Positions 61,542 through 64,000 of a DNA stretch of 64,000 bases are shown piece by piece. The position numbers were made by a program, and so were the translations under genes. The notes beneath the pieces were generated by a model. That model was not told the origin of the DNA and made no database searches. It was given only the letters and a program-made list of their open reading frames with translations. The DNA comes from Ricordea florida. Lineage: Eukaryota; Cnidaria; Anthozoa; Corallimorpharia; Ricordeidae. The stretch covers positions 21,770,517-21,834,516 of the forward strand of contig OX453287.1 in the NCBI GenBank assembly GCA_949710005.1, in the 5' to 3' direction. Positions within the stretch are counted from its first letter, which is position 1. Each line of letters opens with the position of its first letter.

Positions 61542-61806
61542 GCCTGGGTTTCACTACGCTGCGACGGAGCATAGACAAATAAAAACAAAGAAAAACTTGT
61601 CCTGTGAGGCTTTACAAGACAAAAGGACGGTGTTTTTCTTTGTTTGTTCCTCAGTTTGTCTTTACTTTGCTTATGCTTGGTCTTTAATAAGTCGATGTCT
61701 TATGTTTGTGTCGATTCATGCCCTTTGTCATACGCTTGACTTCATTCCTTTGTGTTCTCCTTTGTTTTCTGCTAATCCTTATGCTAGCGTCGTAGTGAAA
61801 ACAAGG
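61542..61806. mobile_element. MITE, TIR GCCTGGGTTTCACTACG
   Basis: Left GCCTGGGTTTCACTACGCTG, right GCGTCGTAGTGAAAACAAGG, with inner GAGCATAGACAAATAAAAAC-type pairing to CTTTGTTTTCTGCTAATCCT. Adjacent on the right (61812-61902) is a partial copy of the 34178-34338 MITE family. Confidence 0.75.
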
Positions 61807-62197
61807 CCTTGCAAGGGCAACCTTTTCTTGTTTTCGAAGAACGAAACAGTACAGCTACAGCATGCATAATGAAGAAGGGACCTGTGAGGAAATCTTATCG
61901 AATTCTGTGATATCATGCTCTGTAGCAGGTTAATAAACTTGAGATGTGTTGGTATTTCTCGGTGTTGAATAAGCTATTTGGGACAGTCCTGCCTTGAAAT
62001 TCATGATTCTTCAAATTTCAGAAGTTTTTGCCCATTTAAGTTTTTAAAGCAATGAATTCCCGTGGTCCGTCGTCGTTGTTGCAGTCCGTCAAGTGATGAC
62101 AAAACTGAAATAAAATTCGAACTTCCCTGACCTGCTTCCTTAAGAGCCAACGTTTTAAAATATCATTTAATTTGACTCTGTCAGGAGGCCCAGAGTG

Positions 62198-62335
62198 ATA
62201 TCTCGGTTCTGTCCTCGTATCACGGTACACAAGGGAATAGCCATTGTATTTTCATTGTTTAGCTGTAATGCATTGTTTGGTCTTTTGGTATCGGCTCTTG
62301 TGTACCGGTACACGAGGACAGAACCGATATCTCTT
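62198..62335. mobile_element. MITE, TIR CGGTTCTGTCCTCGTATCAC
   Basis: Second copy of the 15461-15606 element: ends ATATCGGTTCTGTCCTCG and CGAGGACAGAACCGATAT, same interior GTTTAGCTGTAATGCATTGT. Confidence 0.85.
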
Positions 62336-62339
62336 TTCC

Positions 62340-63125
62340 GGCGCATGTGGAAACGTATTGTGCCAAATAAACCACGGTCATTTGCATAGCACATGTGAAG
62401 TAATTCTGATGAGTATGCAACTTTTTCGGGGTCAAAGATGTGAAATTTTAGCGAGGTTCGCGAACGTTCGGTTCTTAGAGATAATTTGGAAGCATTAAGC
62501 ATAGTCCTACTTTACGTTTTGCTGAGAAAGTTTGCCGTTTGAGGGGCGTGGTAGTAAACTTCTGACGAAGTTCAAAGGAGGTGAAAAATGTATTTTTGTG
62601 AGGCTTACACGAGCTGTGTAACCACACCATGGCACGATCGGATTTATTTATTGCCGCGCTCGCTCTGTCTAAGAAAATTCTTACAAGCGGTTGTGCCTTA
62701 AACAATATTCGTGCAAAAATCCATGTACCAAAAATTGTTTACCTCCCCCCCGGTTATTTCTATTGGTCCAAGCAAAATGAGCAAAATTACAAAATATTAA
62801 ACAGTATTTGAACGATTTGAACCTAAATTCCATCCAATGTCAGGGATTACAATAAAACCGTAACATATTTTTTTCTTTCTAGTGTTATTATAGCGCCTCA
62901 ATATGCACTGATTTTAAACGAGAAATAAAGTTTTAACAGTCCAAAACTGAGTGTTTTAGTCGGTACATCTTTCGAGTAATAAAAACATGCAAGATAAATG
63001 ACAACGGGAAAAGACAAGGATTTCAAGCGCATGAGAAGAACGAATCACATAAGCGAAATACTAATTTCGCTCACTTTGATTTTTAGCCTTCAAAAGGCGA
63101 CTTAGGCGCTCGTGTTTCCAGGTTC
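62340..63125. other. No gene recognised
   Basis: AT-rich sequence without a supported exon on either strand. Confidence 0.4.
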
Positions 63126-63139
63126 CTAAAACTACTATG

Positions 63140-63440
63140 TAAGCGGGTTTATGCGCACGTTTTTAGGTTATTTTCAAATTTGACTGAAAATCTCTGTCCT
63201 TTTTAGCTTATAGGTTATTTTCAAATTTGACTGAAAATCTTGCCTTTTTTAGCTTAAGGCTCATACGCACGTTTTTAGGTTATTTTCAAATTTGACTGAA
63301 AATCTTGCTTTTTTTAGCTTAAGGCTCATACGCTCATTTTTAGGTTTGGGAGGTTACCAAGCCTCTGCAAAGTTCATAAGCACGTTTTGGTTGGGAGTTT
63401 CTGCAAAATTCATAAACACGTTTTAGGTTTGGGAGGGTCT
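63140..63440. repeat. Imperfect tandem repeat next to the right-edge ORF
   Basis: Three to four diverged units with TTAGGTTATTTTCAAATTTG + ACTGAAAATCTTGCCTTTTT and GGCTCATACGCACGTTTTTA, followed by shorter GGTTTGGGAGG words. Ends about 60 bp before the Lys-rich ORF, so it may be part of the same element. Confidence 0.7.
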
Positions 63441-63503
63441 CTCTGCGAAAAAATTTGAAAATAATTAAGGTTTAAAAGAAAAATCATTGAAATACAATAC
63501 TAA

Positions 63504-64000
63504 ATGGATCGAAATAAAAATTATGAAGAAAAGCCAGGAAAAAATGGCAGAACAAATAGAAAAGTAATAATTGAAGAGCTGGAAAAAATCATTAAGAAAA
63601 AGGATAGATTTTTACCCAAAAATGAGGTTATTAAAAAGTTGCGTAAAAATCCAGAAGTCGATTTCTTTTTCAAAAAATATCCAGATCAATTTCAAAAAAT
63701 ATTTTCTGGTTCAACCTATAAATTACCAACGAAAAGCAAATTGAAACCTAAAATACTAAGAAAAAGGAGACTTGCACCAACTTTTATAAAACCACAAAAA
63801 CCAATTCTTGATGAGCCGGTACCTGAAATTAATGTTCCAATTCTCAAACCAATAAATAAAAAGCTTGAGGATTTAATCAAAGCAAATATTATAAAACTTA
63901 CTAATAGTAAAAAATCTCAACCAAAAAATAAAGGTAAAACTTTTTCTGATAGTGTGAGAGATGAATTGAAGGAAAAGAAGAAAAGAACAATAGTTCTAAA
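63504..64000 (+). CDS. N-terminal part of a lysine-rich protein, runs off the window
   Basis: ATG at 63504 opens a frame without stops to the window edge (165 codons). The product is very Lys/Ile/Pro-rich with A/T-ending codons, starting MDRNKNYEEKPGKNGRTNRK, then EELEKIIKKKDRFLPKNEVI, a segment FFFKKYPDQFQKIFSG and a proline-spaced stretch. No signal peptide and no catalytic motif seen. Composition differs from the host exons here, and it follows a tandem repeat, so it may belong to a large mobile element (for example Maverick/Polinton-like) of which only the left end is visible. I do not recognise the family. Confidence 0.55.
   Translation, partial: MDRNKNYEEKPGKNGRTNRKVIIEELEKIIKKKDRFLPKNEVIKKLRKNPEVDFFFKKYPDQFQKIFSGSTYKLPTKSKLKPKILRKRRLAPTFIKPQKPILDEPVPEINVPILKPINKKLEDLIKANIIKLTNSKKSQPKNKGKTFSDSVRDELKEKKKRTIVL

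Noticed and set aside
61522-61869. 115-residue ORF
   Set aside because: Spans a MITE from end to end; no protein similarity seen.

Overview
The window is animal nuclear DNA: AT-rich, with multi-exon genes split by GT-AG introns and dense families of terminal-inverted-repeat elements. Gene content and repeats point to an anthozoan cnidarian, most likely a stony coral. The species call is inference. Exon models below were assembled by eye from splice sites, reading phase and protein similarity.

Layout. (1) 3.8-14.3 kb, minus strand: 15 coding exons of an Xaa-Pro aminopeptidase 1 gene (XPNPEP1 type). The non-catalytic half lies in the window and the metal-binding catalytic half is beyond the left edge. 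Its introns or 3' side hold a broken pair of Penelope-like elements (PLEs) with a hammerhead-ribozyme core, an 800-bp 13-mer minisatellite and a 5'-truncated non-LTR retrotransposon flanked by (TAA)n. (2) 16.0-24.7 kb, plus strand: a complete 13-exon KCTD9 gene (BTB/T1 plus pentapeptide repeats), head-to-head with XPNPEP1. (3) 27.7-42.4 kb, minus strand: a secreted mosaic gene of about 681 codons: signal peptide, Ala/Pro-rich region, ShKT domain, F5/8C-like domain, C-type lectin domain, and an Asp/Glu/His-rich tail. A 72-bp minisatellite fills one intron. (4) 44.6-50.2 kb, plus strand, divergent from (3): a secreted CAP/SCP-domain protein with a His-rich linker. (5) 50.4-59.1 kb: mostly repeats, non-LTR relics, a TA-flanked TIR element and one possible small single-exon gene. 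(6) 59.3-60.4 kb, minus strand: an intronless class A GPCR lacking the DRY arginine. (7) 60.4-64 kb: TIR elements, a tandem repeat, and the first 165 codons of an unrecognised lysine-rich ORF running off the right edge.

Working together: XPNPEP1 and KCTD9 are housekeeping-type genes that may share a promoter region. The mosaic lectin gene and the CAP gene are divergent neighbours, both secreted, both with His-rich stretches and low-complexity segments, so they may serve the same extracellular matrix, mucus, capsule or skeleton. That link is inference. The most unusual items are the mosaic protein, the hammerhead-bearing PLE remnants, and the (TAA)n-flanked endonuclease-type retroelement.
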